A stretch of 64,000 bases of DNA from Lucifuga dentata (lineage: Eukaryota; Chordata; Actinopteri; Ophidiiformes; Bythitidae): assembly GCA_014773175.1 (NCBI GenBank), contig VXCM01002851.1, forward strand, positions 1-64,000. Direction: 5' to 3'. Every line of letters starts with the position of its first letter. The first letter of the stretch is position 1. Shown here piece by piece: positions 37,861-48,100 of this stretch. A model generated the notes under the pieces. That model worked only from the letters and a program-made list of their open reading frames with translations, did no database searches and was not told the origin of the DNA. A program made the position numbers and the translations under genes.

Positions 37861-38569
37861 CCGACTTTTCAGTACCGGAGCCCAACTGATACTGCATTTT
37901 TGATATCGAAATTTTACCCAAAAATCCATTAAAAGATCATCGATTTTACATATAAAATTTAGGATAATGGTGACAGGGGCATTAATTAACATATGTATAC
38001 AACAAATACTTCTATAGAGGGTATTTCCACCCTTTCATATATGTTTACTGTTGTGTTTATTGCTATTTACTTCATGAAGAATACTTCCTGCTTTACTTGA
38101 CATTAATAACAAATGCAATACTACACTTTAACCGATACTGTAATTTTGTGGACCGATACTAATGCTGATATTTGTAAAAAAAAATATTACTTTAGATTGC
38201 TTTGGGTTAATGTCATGGTTGGTCATCTTATTTTTTTCTCTTTTATAATGTTTTTATTTTTACTTTTTTAAATATCAGTTTGCCTTTTTATTACCTGATT
38301 CTATTTTCCACCTTTATACACTTTCTATCTGTAAATGTGCAGTAATTACAAGTACATGCAGGGGTATGCAGGTAAAGGGAAGAGTTTGCAACGTTAATAT
38401 CATTGTTTTATAGTTTGGAATTGTCTTGGTAGAATAAATAATGTCAAAGTGAAGTTTACTGGAATAATTATATCTTAACAAGCAAATCTAAACCTGATAA
38501 TTTTCTATTTTGATTCAGCAGTTATAGTTACACCAGGAACACACACACACAGAGACTTTCTTTCATCCC

Positions 38570-38596
38570 TTTATTGTTTCATCAGAGCTCTTTATT
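38570..38596 (-). promoter_or_regulatory. Poly(A) signals of lectin B
   Basis: AATAAA (gene strand) at 38570-38575 and 38591-38596, in the same arrangement as at lectin A. A GGAT repeat (38678-38706), preceded by ACAGAAAAT as in the tails of some fish retroposons, lies in this 3' UTR. Confidence 0.6.
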
Positions 38597-38723
38597 TCAT
38601 CTCAGAGCATATTTCATTCTTGCCACATTATGACTTTGAGTCTGATCATGGAATTATCACATAAACAGCTACAGAAAATGGATGGATGGATGGATGGATG
38701 GATGGATCTCATGTTTAAGGAGA

Positions 38724-39461
38724 CTACTTAGACACCCAAATTGTCTCTCCTTCCTTCTCAAGAAGCAGGACTCCCTGGTTAGTCAAGGTGAGGCGCGTGT
38801 TTCCAGCGTGGCTGGTCGTCCAGGTGTCACTGGCCCACAGCGGTTTGTTATCTTTGTTGTAGATGACCAGGTTGTGGTCCGGCTGAAGAATGATTCGATA
38901 AGGGTTTCGACCATTGGTACCCGTTGCCCAGATGGGACCCCCGTTCACCACGTAGATGACAAAATTGCCATCTTCCTGTGGTGAATCAGTAAAATGCATG
39001 TTAACAGACAGAATGTAGTGACAGTAAACGCAACACAAAGGAAACTGAAAGAGAAAGAGAAATTGAGTTTTTGAGCTGCAAAAGTTAATTTTACATTATT
39101 TTTAGCTGCATCTGTGACTTGAATTCGTTCATCAATACAAGTTCATCAAAAAAAAAAAGAAAAAGAAAAGCTGATTAATGACACAGACTGAGGTTAGATT
39201 CAGATTACTGATGATACACATTTCCCTGATGGCCACAATGAAACCTACACACGACAATCTGAATCTGAAGTCTCTGACTTTATCCTGATATGTGAGTTTC
39301 TACTGAAAATATGAAATCACATCATGTATTTATTATTTCTGCTTTGGTCCATGAAGAGATTTTTATATTCTCACCTGGAAGATGGCTTTGTACTTCCCGT
39401 TTTGACTGAGCAGGTAGTTTCCTTTACGGAGCTCCTGGTTTGTGCTGATGAAGTCATTCAT
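38724..39461 (-). CDS. Lectin B: B-type (bulb/lily-type) mannose-binding lectin, pufflectin-like
   Basis: Coding exons are 39461-39375 (29 codons, MNDFISTNQELRKG) and 38975-38724 (83 codons plus TAG), 112 residues. Sugar-binding motifs QEDGNFVIY (split by the intron after Q) and QPDHNLVIY match QxDxNxVxY; the third (LTNQGVLLL) is degenerate. There is no signal peptide. Family role as for lectin A: mannose binding in mucus. Exon 2 is nearly identical to that of lectin A, and the introns align too (for example cagtaaaatgcat and gacagaatgtagtgacag), so the duplication is fairly recent. It lies between the acss2 promoter and mapre1 on the same strand. The acceptor of exon 2 uses a poly(T) tract of about 30 nt. 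Confidence 0.92.
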
Positions 39462-39462
39462 G

Positions 39463-39502
<40 letters not shown>

Positions 39503-39775
39503 CAGAAGCTGCAGGAAGGCAAATGTCTCGTTGCTGACGGACTTTGACCTTTGCCCTCCTGCACACGATACTTTCGATACTTTTCTCATTGTATTCATGA
39601 AATGTAAGTATTGTACATTACTTGTCTTGTTTACTGTTCTTGTACTGACTTGATTTGTCTGTATGTTTTTACACGATGCCTCAAGAAGGATTAATAGTTA
39701 TATTGTGTTGTATTGTTTCCATAAACCAATTTACTCACAGGGCATATTAAAGCTAAAAAATGATTAGAGACTCAC

Positions 39776-39830
39776 CAGTTCCAGTTGGTGCTTCAGAAGG
39801 TGAAAAAGCTGAAATGCAGAGAAACGTGCT
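39776..39830 (-). other. Putative non-coding 5' UTR exon of lectin B
   Basis: The donor CTG|GTGAGT at 39776 is in the expected place upstream of the exon 2 acceptor at 39465. The 5' limit is unknown. It shows little similarity to the lectin A 5' exon, so the two genes may be driven differently. Confidence 0.4.
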
Positions 39831-40004
39831 GCTTTTTGTCTCAGAGAGGATGCAGACTTCAGAATGTTTGTTTCACTTTCAAATTTACTGTTAAACACAC
39901 AGAAATAACTGTGACATAACAGCTTTTCCACACACAAGATCCTCCTTCATGTGACACACACACACAGGAAGTGTGGAGACGGAGCAGCAGGACGTTCAGA
40001 AATA

Positions 40005-40279
40005 TGGAAAGCCAAACGCACCAAAATTAAATATATAAAAACGATATCATGAAATAAACAATTCTATGCAAAAGTACCAATAAATTATGAAATAATTTCA
40101 TAAATCATTATTATCATGAAATCTTATTTCATAACAACTTTTATTTCATAATGCCCTGTTTTAAAATCTTTCTTATTTCACAATATGCAGTTGTTTCATA
40201 ATTTATTGGTACTTTTGCATAGTTATTTATTTCATAATATCGTTTTTATGTATTTAATTTTGGCACGTTTGGCTTTCCA
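40005..40279. mobile_element. TA-flanked fold-back MITE
   Basis: Ends TGGAAAGCCAAACG and CGTTTGGCTTTCCA are perfect inverted repeats, flanked by TA at 40003-40004 and 40280-40281. Inverted similarity continues inward through 'tatgcaaaagtaccaataaa' / 'tttattggtacttttgcata'. The centre is rich in 'tttcataa'. It resembles small mariner-type elements. Confidence 0.85.
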
Positions 40280-40444
40280 TAAAGAAAAGTTCTGATTCAA
40301 AGGAATCTGTCATATTTTAAAGTTCTGATCGTTGTGACTGTTGTCAGTTTGTTGGTGTAACGTCGTGATTTTCTCCTTTTCTTTTGTCTTATTTGATCTT
40401 TTTTTATTTAAACTTTTTAAAAGTTCTGTCTTCATTTGATTGAG

Positions 40445-40445
<1 letters not shown>

Positions 40446-40486
<41 letters not shown>
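40446..40486. repeat. (CT)n microsatellite
   Basis: About 20 CT units. The rest of 40290-41364 is AT-rich and gene-free, with poly(A) tracts (40911-40931). Confidence 0.95.
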
Positions 40487-40489
<3 letters not shown>

Positions 40490-41364
40490 CCAATAAACAA
40501 CAAATAAGGCCACATTTTTTTCCCTCCTAGATTCAACCAATTGTATGTTTATATTATTTTATTTCTATTATTTTTGTCTCTAAGGGTAGAACTTTTTTTT
40601 ATTTTTAGTTTTTGAGACATTTTGTTTATCAGGAATTTTCTAGAACTAAGTAGAAATCCAAGAACTTTTTTAATTTTTTAAAAACAAAAGATTTTTTAAA
40701 AGATGTATTTTCCTGGAAATCTTTTTTTCTGAAATAAACAAAGCATTTTTCTAGACTTTCCTTGATTTTTTCCACCCTGAACTTTGCTCAGATTTATTGA
40801 TTGATTTTTTCCCCCTAAATTCAAGAATTTTCTACAAACAATAAGAAAATATGCAAGTCTAGTAGAAATGTCCAGATCTTCAAATTTTTACAGTGCAGCT
40901 TTTCAGGTGACAAAAAAAAAAAAAAAAAAAAGAAAAGTTAAAAAATGACAAAAATGGCTTCAGAACAAACAACTTGAAGAAACAAACGCAGATTTGGAAA
41001 TATGGTTTTATTGTTGTAAGAAACAATTCAGAAAATTGTATTTATCAGAGTCTAACAAATAAACACAAAAATCTCCAGCAGAAATACGAGACAGAAAGAA
41101 GCTCAGGTGGCGTTCGGCCTCACAGTGTATGAAAATATCGGCACTGATTGTTGAGAGGAAAAGGTCAAAGGTCAAACAAGCATCAGCGTGAACTTTAAAG
41201 CCATATTTCCCCTTTGAGCACACAGCGAACGCTCCAGGAACGCTCTAATCATCTCAGGATCTGCTGAGGAAATGTTTGGCTTTTCTTTCAAATCATCATT
41301 TTTAAGGCAAAATTAGTTTGGAGTCATGAAAAGTATATTAAAATACATCCTGCTGATTACGATT

Positions 41365-41734
41365 TAAAACTTGCAGAGACTTGAAACGTGCTTGAAGTAA
41401 GTCAAGCTATTACTATTATTTTTTTTTTTTGTCAAAGTAAATTTATTTAACTGGTTCAACACGGAGCTGCAAAAAGAAAACGTACATCTCCATCAGGAAT
41501 ACGACTTTTAGAAAAGTGTTAGAAAGCAAAAAAAAAAAAAATAAATAATAATAATAATTTTAAGGTGTGTGTATCACCTGAGCGCTTAATTTTGAAAGAT
41601 TAATGAATTTGGCAAAATAACATAAAAATTAAAATAGTTTTACGTTTTGGAAAAATAGTTTGCAGTAACGTAACGTGTATGCAGGTCGTATTTGTTGGAC
41701 TTAAACATGCAAAATCACCGATATGGTCCTTTAA
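41365..41734 (-). mobile_element. TTAA-family element, left end missing
   Basis: Inner words (gagacttgaaacgtgctt, tcaccgatatggtccttta) and the right end TTAA remain. Orientation A. Confidence 0.75.
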
Positions 41735-41800
41735 ATATAAACAGGGTAAAAACAAAAGGCTAATCTAGTCAATGTTAGTTGTGTCTCTGTTAACGTCTTA

Positions 41801-41847
41801 ATATCAGCTCCAAACTCTCCACGCCGTGGAGAGTTTGGAGCTGATAT
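41801..41847. repeat. 47-nt hairpin: 23-bp perfect arms, 1-nt centre
   Basis: The arm reads ATATCAGCTCCAAACTCTCC then ACG, then a single C, then the exact reverse complement. It lies in the intergenic DNA between mapre1 and lectin B, just outside the TTAA-family fragment. Confidence 0.95.
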
Positions 41848-43417
41848 ATTTTTATATGGCGTGACAGAGGAGGCGTGGCTAAAATCAACGTGGTGTGATG
41901 ACACGGACATGTACCTTCGGGGGCGTGGCGTACATGGTGACGTCACAAACTGTCTCGCTGCGTGAGGTCTGAAGGGCAGCAACGTGATTTTGGGTGAAAT
42001 AAAAGGAAAGCGTGGCCTTCAAAACGAAAAATTCAGATTTAAGTTAACTCACAAATAATCTAATAACTCAAAAAAAAAAAAAAGNAAAAAAAAAAAAAAA
42101 GTGGATTTGGTGTTAAATTTCTCTTTAATGAGTTTAAACACGTCAAAGTCAATTAACTTTTTAAAATTTTCTCATTTTACATAACTGACATGTTCAGCAA
42201 AACGACTGATATTAGTTATTTGCAATCAGAACAATAAATTGGGAAGGCAATATTATTGGCCGATATTTGCTGTCATAGATTATCGTGTAGCAGAGACGAG
42301 AAAATAAATTGTTAATAATGGATTTATTTCATTTTGTCTTTTATTATTGTATTTAGTCTTTTATCGTAGGTAGACCTGCTGGTTTTATGATTGTAGGTAA
42401 TATTTTGGAGTGATGCAGCTTATGAAGCATCAGGCGATCGACACCATTTTTGGTTCTTAACTGTTATTGATTATATATAATTGATACGTGATGCAGGTGC
42501 GATCAAAGACAATTTTCAACTATGATTGAAAACAAAATTGTTTTGAATTGTTTGGATGTTTACAGGCTGCAGTTTTACTTCATTTAACTCTCATTTTAAC
42601 ACAGATGTTTTGTTCTGATTTATGATTTTATGCTATTTAATAATTTACTTTCTACTTTTGCTTATCTTTACTGTTATTGTGACTGATATCAGCTGATATA
42701 TTTGAGAATTTTTCTCATTTGCAAATATTTATATCGGCCTAAAAAAAAAAAAATCAGATATCAGTGTGACTCGATTACTTCAAAATAAATAAACTGACAT
42801 TTTTAGCATTTTTCTCTGATATCTTAAAAGAGAAATAATCCTGTTAATGTGAAGCTTTGGGAATTATTTTCACATTTTTATCACCGTAATGTGTTTATAA
42901 ATAAGATAAAAAAAAAAATCATACATACATTCTGGAAAATTGTGTTTTTGGAAATTATTCTGAGAGATGTGTTTAATTTGAGTCTTATTGAAGGCAATGT
43001 TTAGAAACTTTTAGAAATACTAAATAACATGCGGGCACCATCTGATTATTTAGTGCAACATTCAGACTGCTAAAGGTTTTTTTTTTAATCAAATGATGAT
43101 AAAAACATGTAAATAATAAATATCTGCATTTCTGAAGCAAGTCAACTTGTTTGTCCAAAGAGGAAAATGTTCAAATCAGCATTTAAATCACACAGATCTT
43201 TAATTTCTTTCTTGTGACACGAGTCAAATAATTTATCCGCCGTGGACAGAAACTCGCATTATTCATCAGAAACAAACCAAATTATTCTCCAGTAATGCTC
43301 AGATTCAGCCGCTAACTGATCAGAAACGCCGTGAAGCAGATTTCTGCTGCTTCGTTGCGTTTGATGGAAGACAGGAAGTCGCTGAAACGTCCCGACGTCC
43401 AAAACACCTCCAACGTG
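41848..43417. other. Gene-free interval
   Basis: AT-rich DNA with a poly(A)/N join at 42085 and short A or T tracts. No exon or recognised repeat family was found. Confidence 0.5.
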
Positions 43418-45115
43418 TTTATTTTCAGACCATCTTAAAAATCACCGTAACAGTACAAACATTCGCCAAAAGACAGCAGAGGAGAACATAAAAGTAAAAA
43501 AAATAAAAATAAAAAAAGTTTTAGATGATTAAGGCCTTTTGATAAACACACACACACACCAATAATAACATTTTGTGGAAACGATAGAATTCTCTGTCAA
43601 AAATGACATCTGAACAGTGGAAACGCTGCGCTCTGATCAGATCCACAATCATCAATATTGGTATTAAAACTGGTCAATAACCGGTGTGTGTGGAAATACA
43701 AAACACACGCATGTCGTTAGAGTGACTCAGAGGAAAACGCCTTCAAGTGCAGCGCGTTCAGAAATCCTCATCATCCTGTTTTCATCTGGAAATAAAGAGT
43801 ATCAAACTTTGGGAATGAGGGCGGAAAAGTCAAAATGTCACGATTCCACCAGGCGACCTGCAGACACGCGGCGGCGTTAACGACGTCACGTGACACGTTA
43901 ACGATGTCACGTGACATTCTGACGAGCCGAATCTCAGCGTGTCCGCCAGGTGTCGGCGAGTCTTTTTAATGGCGACAGGCTGATTAAGGGCCACCGGTGT
44001 AAAGCATACATACACACGTTGATAAAGACAGAGTAAGCCACGCCCCCGGAACAAAGAGTGGCACGCTCTGTGGACACGGGATGCGGGGGCGGGGCGGGGG
44101 GGGNGGGGGGGGGGGAGCAACAGAAAACAACCAAAGAAGCCTGAAAGTGTTTCACCAGAAACACATTTCTGCTCACAAGTGTGTCCAAACAGCTCAGCCA
44201 GCGCGAGAAAAACTCAAAGTAAACAGGAAACAAACGTACAAAACAAGTACACAAAACAAAAAAAAAAACAAAAAAAGAGAGGGGAAGTGAAATAAAACAG
44301 TAACATCATTCGTTAATCCTGATCTGATGGCAGACGACTGATCACTGGTGGAAAAAAAGGCCAAGAGGAGATCCAGACCTTGACTGCCGGTTTGTCCCAG
44401 ACTAAAGCCACGCCCCCTCATGCCGCCCCGCGCTCAACATGTCGCTCCAAACGCCAAACGCCGCTTTCCCTCACCTCGTTCAGACACACGTCCAGATGTT
44501 TCTCCATGCCTGCTGTGACGACGATGTTACATTAGCATCCCAACACGTAAAAGTTAATCTGGATGGAAATTTGGCAGCAGGAAGTGAGATTTTGCGTGTG
44601 TGTGTGTGTAAAAAAAATTCATGAAACAACGGCAGCGACGTGAAACGAGAACGATGGACGGGTTTAGTTTGGGACAAATTGATTGGCTTAGACAGCGGCG
44701 GGTCTTCAGATGTTTTTTTTCTTCAGACTAATTTTAAACACACACGGACATGAATGAACAAACGAACATGCACGCACGCATACGCACACGCACACACACA
44801 CACAGAACATCACTTCATCACACTGAAGTCCATTTGAAAAAAACAGACATGCATATAAACCATCTGGTTTTGGGAAGGTGGGGGTCGGGGGTCAGGGGTC
44901 AGGCAGTGACCTACTGATTACTGATGATGTGTTTGAGGAACGTAGGAACTGAGCTGTACGGCAGTGAGCGCTACAGAGTCCGGTAGGTGAGGATCTGGGT
45001 TCAGGTGAGGTGGGGGGTAGGGGTGGGGTNAAGCGTGAGGCGAGAAACTGAGGCACAGACGAGCCGGGAGGATTGTGTCCGTAGAGCGGGAGGCGGAGCT
45101 GAACGCTGCGCAACA
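43418..45115 (-). other. mapre1: Probable mapre1 3' UTR
   Basis: AATAAA (gene strand) at 43418-43423 would end a 3' UTR of about 1.7 kb, similar in length to mammalian MAPRE1. The stretch has no other ORF or exon. It holds CA runs, a G-rich tract with an N (44089-44115) and the duplicated E-box at 43885-43915. The end point is inferred from the signal alone. Confidence 0.4.
43885..43915. promoter_or_regulatory. Tandem palindromic E-box / CLEAR-type motif
   Basis: GTCACGTGAC occurs twice (43885-43894 and 43906-43915) within a 21-bp direct repeat whose units start GTTAACGA. This 10-mer is the core recognised by USF/TFEB-type bHLH-Zip factors. Confidence 0.5.
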
Positions 45116-48100
45116 TTAAAACTCCTCCTGCTCCTCAGCGTCCGGAATCACAAAACCGTCCTGAGGAGACAAAGACAAAAGACACAGGAAGTCAAATAAC
45201 GCCGGACAGGAAACGCGTCTACTTTCTGATCTATGTTTGTACTGCTTCACAAATCTTTAACTTACAGCTACAACAAAAGAAGCTTTGATGAAGGAAAAAA
45301 AAAAAGGAGAATAATCCTTTAAGGAAAAGATGATGATGATTGTGGTCCAGATGAAGCTCAGGAAAAACTCTGATTTTGTTATTTTGGAAAAGATTCGCTC
45401 TCATGGTGCAAACGAAGCAGAGCGACAGGAATCCCTTATTTCCTCCATTTAAGGAGGAAAACGCTGTTAACGCTGAGTCAGCAGCAGATGAATCACTAAA
45501 TAAACCACCTGCACACAACACACTTTCCCCGTCCTGACACACACACACACACACGCATGCACGCCTATAAATGCGGTGTAAATATCAGTGTTGCTGCTGG
45601 TGACTTCCTGTCGGAAATTGCTGGACGCTGTTGAAAAGACGAGAGTTTGCGCTTTCAGACGAGGCCTGAAGTCAATGTGAACATATGCTAAATGTTTACG
45701 TCTTAACGTGTAAAAGTGAAGTCTCCGTTCCTTAAATGATTAAAAGGATTGTGGGTATTTTTACTCTGACGATCTTCATCTCAAACATCGTCCAGACCAT
45801 TTGGCTTTCAGAATAAATGTATTATGAATGGATTTCTCTGTGTTTGACAGAAAGGGACAGGAACTCACGTCTGTGGCGTAGAGGATGTCGATGATCCTCT
45901 GCAGCGTGGGGTCGCCCTCGCCTTCCTTCTCCTGGCAAATCAGCTCAATGTTCCTCAGCTTTCCAAAATAAAAGTCCCTCTCCTTCTCCATGTCCTGAAT
46001 GGTAGATTTCAGGATCTCCAGCTGAGAGAAGGATTGAGAAAACCACGTTTAGCGCTACAGGTGTAAATCTAATTACAGACTTATGTAGACGTGATGGCTG
46101 CCATTAGAAAAAAATAAATTCTTAAAAAACATCATGAGTGCAATGCCTGATCAGTGTCTCAATAATTGTACAGAGCCACAAATACAATGTACAATTATTA
46201 TTACTAAAAAAATTGTTTTTTTTTTTGTGGGTGTGCATTTCCCTTTTTTTTTTGTCTTCGTACTGTACCCTTTATTGGTAAAGTCTTTTCTTTTGAATGC
46301 TTTTGCGGATGTGTTACTGGGCTGTGTAAATCCCTTTTTTTGTGTGTGTAAATTAATCCATATATACGCCTTGTGTCGGTTTCTGTGAAGAAATTCAATA
46401 AAATGAAAAAGAAAAAAAAATACTGTAGGGCAGTAATATGAACTTTTGTCACGTCAGCAGTGCAGCAACAAGCAGAAAAATGGCTGAAAGTTTGGAGGTG
46501 AAGCTGATGCAGCACGAACGGCTTCATGTTCCGTTTCTTTCACCTTTATAAAAGTAAAACTCTGATCTTCTCGACATCCTTCTGTTTCTGTTGAACAAAA
46601 TCAGAAGTTTTTTTTTTGTTTTTTTTTTAGGTGCAATTTACATTTCAGCCATTACACTGCCCCCTAGTGGCTGTAATGTTTAATCATCCAGTGCAGGCAT
46701 GGGCAAGTGGCGGCCCGTGGGCCAGATACGGCCCACACTTTTAATATATCAGGCCCTCAGATGACTTCTCAATTAATAAAAATGAAAATCATAAAAGTGT
46801 TTTCCTGTGTTATTACTACTACCCATCAGCTCATTACTGATGCTGTATTTACTACCAGCCATTCCACCAATTCCATGCTAGCACAGCTTTCAGTGAGAGA
46901 ATAAGATCAGGTCAGGTGTTGACAGGTATGTACTGAGTTCACAGTGATTTTGTTTTATTTAAATGTGTGGTTTTTTTGACTGTGAGAATGAAATTTTATT
47001 GGCCCCCGTCCTCATCAAGTTCCCCATCCCTGATCCAGACTGACAAAGAACATTAAATTTGAGTATAATTCTGACTAAAACAACCACAAACAACATGTTC
47101 TTCTGTGCTGGTTTTGGACTGAAGCTGCCAACAAAAAGCGTGATAATATTCAAAATCCTTAAATACAATAATCTTCATTCCTAAATTTAGCAGATGATGA
47201 GTGTTTTTTTTTTAAGAGAAATGCATTCACATTGAGCAGCATTTAGACTGTTTTTCTGACCTCGCTGAGGAGCTCCGCCCTCTCCTCGTCGCCTCCTCCC
47301 ACGCCTGGCCTCTTCGTGCTGCTGGGAGCGATCTTGGGCGCTACTTTGGCGACGGGTGGCCTCTGGGTAGCTGTGGAAAGAACAAACAGGGAGTCAATAA
47401 CGCTCTTCAGACCAGGGAGCGTTTTCTCTCTCTCCACTGAGCAGGACGAGCGAGCAAATTTAACTGAAGATATCACACGAAATCATGTTTATCACAGTCA
47501 ATCATTCATATCTCTGACTGGTTTATGTTCCAGGAACCATTCCATCATCTTCTTATTTAATTTATAATAGGTTTCTTAAATGAACTTCTGAAAAAAGCAT
47601 TGTTGAATTCTAATAGATACCATTAGCTTGATATAAAATTCATACGCCATCATGTCAGACTTTGTCATGCATTTTCTAGCCTGACTCATGCAGGATGTTT
47701 GACGCCGATATGAATATTTGAGAAAAAAAAGAAAAGAGGCATTTTTCACATAAACACATGACATAAAACATTTTTTTTTTTTTTTTTTTTNTTTTTTTTT
47801 TTTTTTTTTTACACTTAATTAAATATATACTGTATGAAAACTGAGTCAAGTCGACCGGATTCAAGTTTTTTAAATACATTTTTTAATATATTTTTTTCTT
47901 TTATATAAAAACTTTAATCCAGTTGACTTGACTCAGTTTTCATACAGTATATCTACCCTCCTGGATTACTGAGAATCTTCATCAAAACTATAATTAAATA
48001 TACCATAATAAATATAAAAGTAGTGAATACAAAAACAAAAAACAATAAAGAGTGCGTTGAACTGCAGTCAAAAAAAGAAAAATAAAGGGTCAAATGTTCA

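Noticed and set aside
41801..41847. Hairpin followed by T-rich sequence, as in an intrinsic terminator
   Set aside because: Factor-independent terminators of this type are bacterial; the setting is vertebrate.
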